From Thiotrichaceae bacterium (GTDB taxonomy: Bacteria > Pseudomonadota > Gammaproteobacteria > Thiotrichales > Thiotrichaceae): a stretch of DNA of 5,074 bases. Location: positions 1-5,074 of the forward strand of contig JALVDG010000047.1 of the NCBI GenBank assembly GCA_027009095.1, read 5' to 3'. Below, in pieces: positions 4,518 through 5,074 of this stretch. The notes beneath the pieces were generated by a model that made no database searches, was not told where the DNA came from, and worked only from the letters and a program-made list of their open reading frames with translations. A program made the position numbers and the translations under genes. Positions within the stretch are counted from its first letter, which is position 1, and each line of letters begins with the position of its first letter.

Positions 4518-4601
4518 GTCGCCTTTTCTTTGCTTACTTTACTAAAGCATAAGATTCGATAAATCTCATCTAATCTTTTGGCGACACAAAAGCAAAGTAA
4601 G
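4518..4601. repeat. Repeat module with GTCGCC/GGCGAC and CTTACTTT/AAAGTAAG inverted pairs
   Basis: GTCGCC (4518-4523) pairs with GGCGAC (4580-4585), and CTTACTTT (4533-4540) with AAAGTAAG (4594-4601). CTTTGC (4528-4533) and GCAAAG (4592-4597) are also complementary, and AAGATT/AATCTT lies in the middle. From memory, a module reading GTCGCCTTTTCTTTGC, CTTACTTT, then CTTTTGGCGAC and a closing AAAGTAAG recurs in intergenic regions of several proteobacteria; there the two halves are contiguous, whereas here 34 bases (4541-4574) separate them. Together with 4351-4487 it makes one composite of about 250 bp. No transposase or flanking target duplication is seen. Confidence 0.55.
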
Positions 4602-4635
4602 TGCTTTCGCAAAGTTAATCAGGATATTTGATAAT

Positions 4636-5034
4636 ATGTTTCCTAATGCTTCACCCACACCACAGTTAAGTAAAGAAGAGCGTCAGCTTTGCAAATACTA
4701 TAAAAATATTAATGAGGCTAATCGTCAGACACTATTGCTGTTTGCTGAATTTTTATCCTCTAAAGAAGCAGCAAGTGAAGTCATAGAAAAGACAGCGGTA
4801 CTACAAAAGCCGCTACCGACTTCTGCTATTGAAGGAGAAAGTGTCGTTCAAGCTATAAAGCGTCTAAAAGCATCATATTTTATGATTGATGACCCTGATT
4901 TATTGCACGAGGTTTCGGCTTTAATGACTGAGCATGTGATGCAGGGAGTTCCAGCTCAGGAAATAACACCTAAAATAGAAATAGTTTTTAAGAAATTTTA
5001 TGAAAATTACAAGCAAAGTTTTACCGAAAGGTAG
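4636..5034 (+). CDS. Small soluble helical protein of unknown function
   Basis: The 132-residue product is not a family I can name, although proteins with the same layout seem to occur in other gammaproteobacteria. It has no signal peptide, membrane segment or cysteine-metal motif beyond a single Cys19. The N-terminal part, LSKEERQLCKYYKNINEANRQTL and LLFAEFLSSKE (about 11-44), looks like an amphipathic helical pair. A linker with low conservation potential follows (45-65). The second half carries ESVVQAIKRLKASYFMID (68-85), LLHEVSALMTEHVMQG (89-104) and a basic-aromatic C-terminal helix (112-130). The pattern suits a small regulatory or adaptor protein, but that is only inference. AGGA (4621-4624) lies 11 bases before the ATG. 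The repeat mosaic ends 34 bp before the start, so its promoter is either within the mosaic or very short. The 40 bases after the stop contain only a weak GTAG/CTAC hairpin (5031-5042). Confidence 0.8.
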   Translation: MFPNASPTPQLSKEERQLCKYYKNINEANRQTLLLFAEFLSSKEAASEVIEKTAVLQKPLPTSAIEGESVVQAIKRLKASYFMIDDPDLLHEVSALMTEHVMQGVPAQEITPKIEIVFKKFYENYKQSFTER

Positions 5035-5074
5035 GTAACTACTCAGCTTATGCTCTATTTTGCCCGATTTCTAC

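Noticed and set aside
4351..4601. CRISPR array
   Set aside because: The repeated motifs are inverted palindromes of different lengths without regular spacers.
4518..4601. Complete insertion sequence with terminal repeats
   Set aside because: Too short, no transposase, and no target-site duplication visible.

Overview
This window looks like an A+T-rich gammaproteobacterial chromosome segment. Three recognisable families point there: a BioH/BioC biotin pair of the gammaproteobacterial type, the cbb3 oxidase assembly protein CcoS, and a PlsY N-terminus close to that of E. coli. CcoS suggests a respiring, probably microaerobically competent organism. The species cannot be named from the sequence.

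Layout. Positions 1-277 (minus) hold the first 92 codons of plsY, cut by the window edge. A 151-bp divergent spacer with a clear dyad (334-359) separates it from bioH (429-1205) and bioC (1236-2096), which run on the plus strand 30 bp apart. The bioC 3' end overlaps by 8 bp the end of a convergent small gene of unknown function (2089-2403, minus). ccoS (2523-2732, plus) follows alone. A 384-bp gap without a gene contains a run of strong inverted repeats. Next is a LysR-family regulator (3117-4025). The last gap (4026-4635) has two parts: a roughly 245-nt stretch that folds on itself from end to end (4072-4317, candidate structured RNA), and a G+C-richer palindromic repeat mosaic (4351-4601). 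The window closes with a small soluble protein of unknown function (4636-5034).

How the genes relate. BioC and BioH bracket the pimelate branch of biotin synthesis: BioC methyl-masks a malonyl thioester so that it can be extended by fatty-acid synthesis, and BioH removes the methyl at the pimeloyl-ACP stage. PlsY draws on the same acyl pool for phospholipid synthesis, but this is a neighbourhood of lipid-linked functions rather than one operon. bioF/A/B/D and the ccoNOPQ/GHI genes are not in the window, so both the biotin pair and ccoS stand apart from their usual partners here.

The protein-coding part is ordinary. The least explained content lies in the two intergenic regions, where paired structure is dense and no convincing reading frame exists. 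I read these as candidate RNA or repeat elements. All folding was done by eye, without energy calculation or database search.
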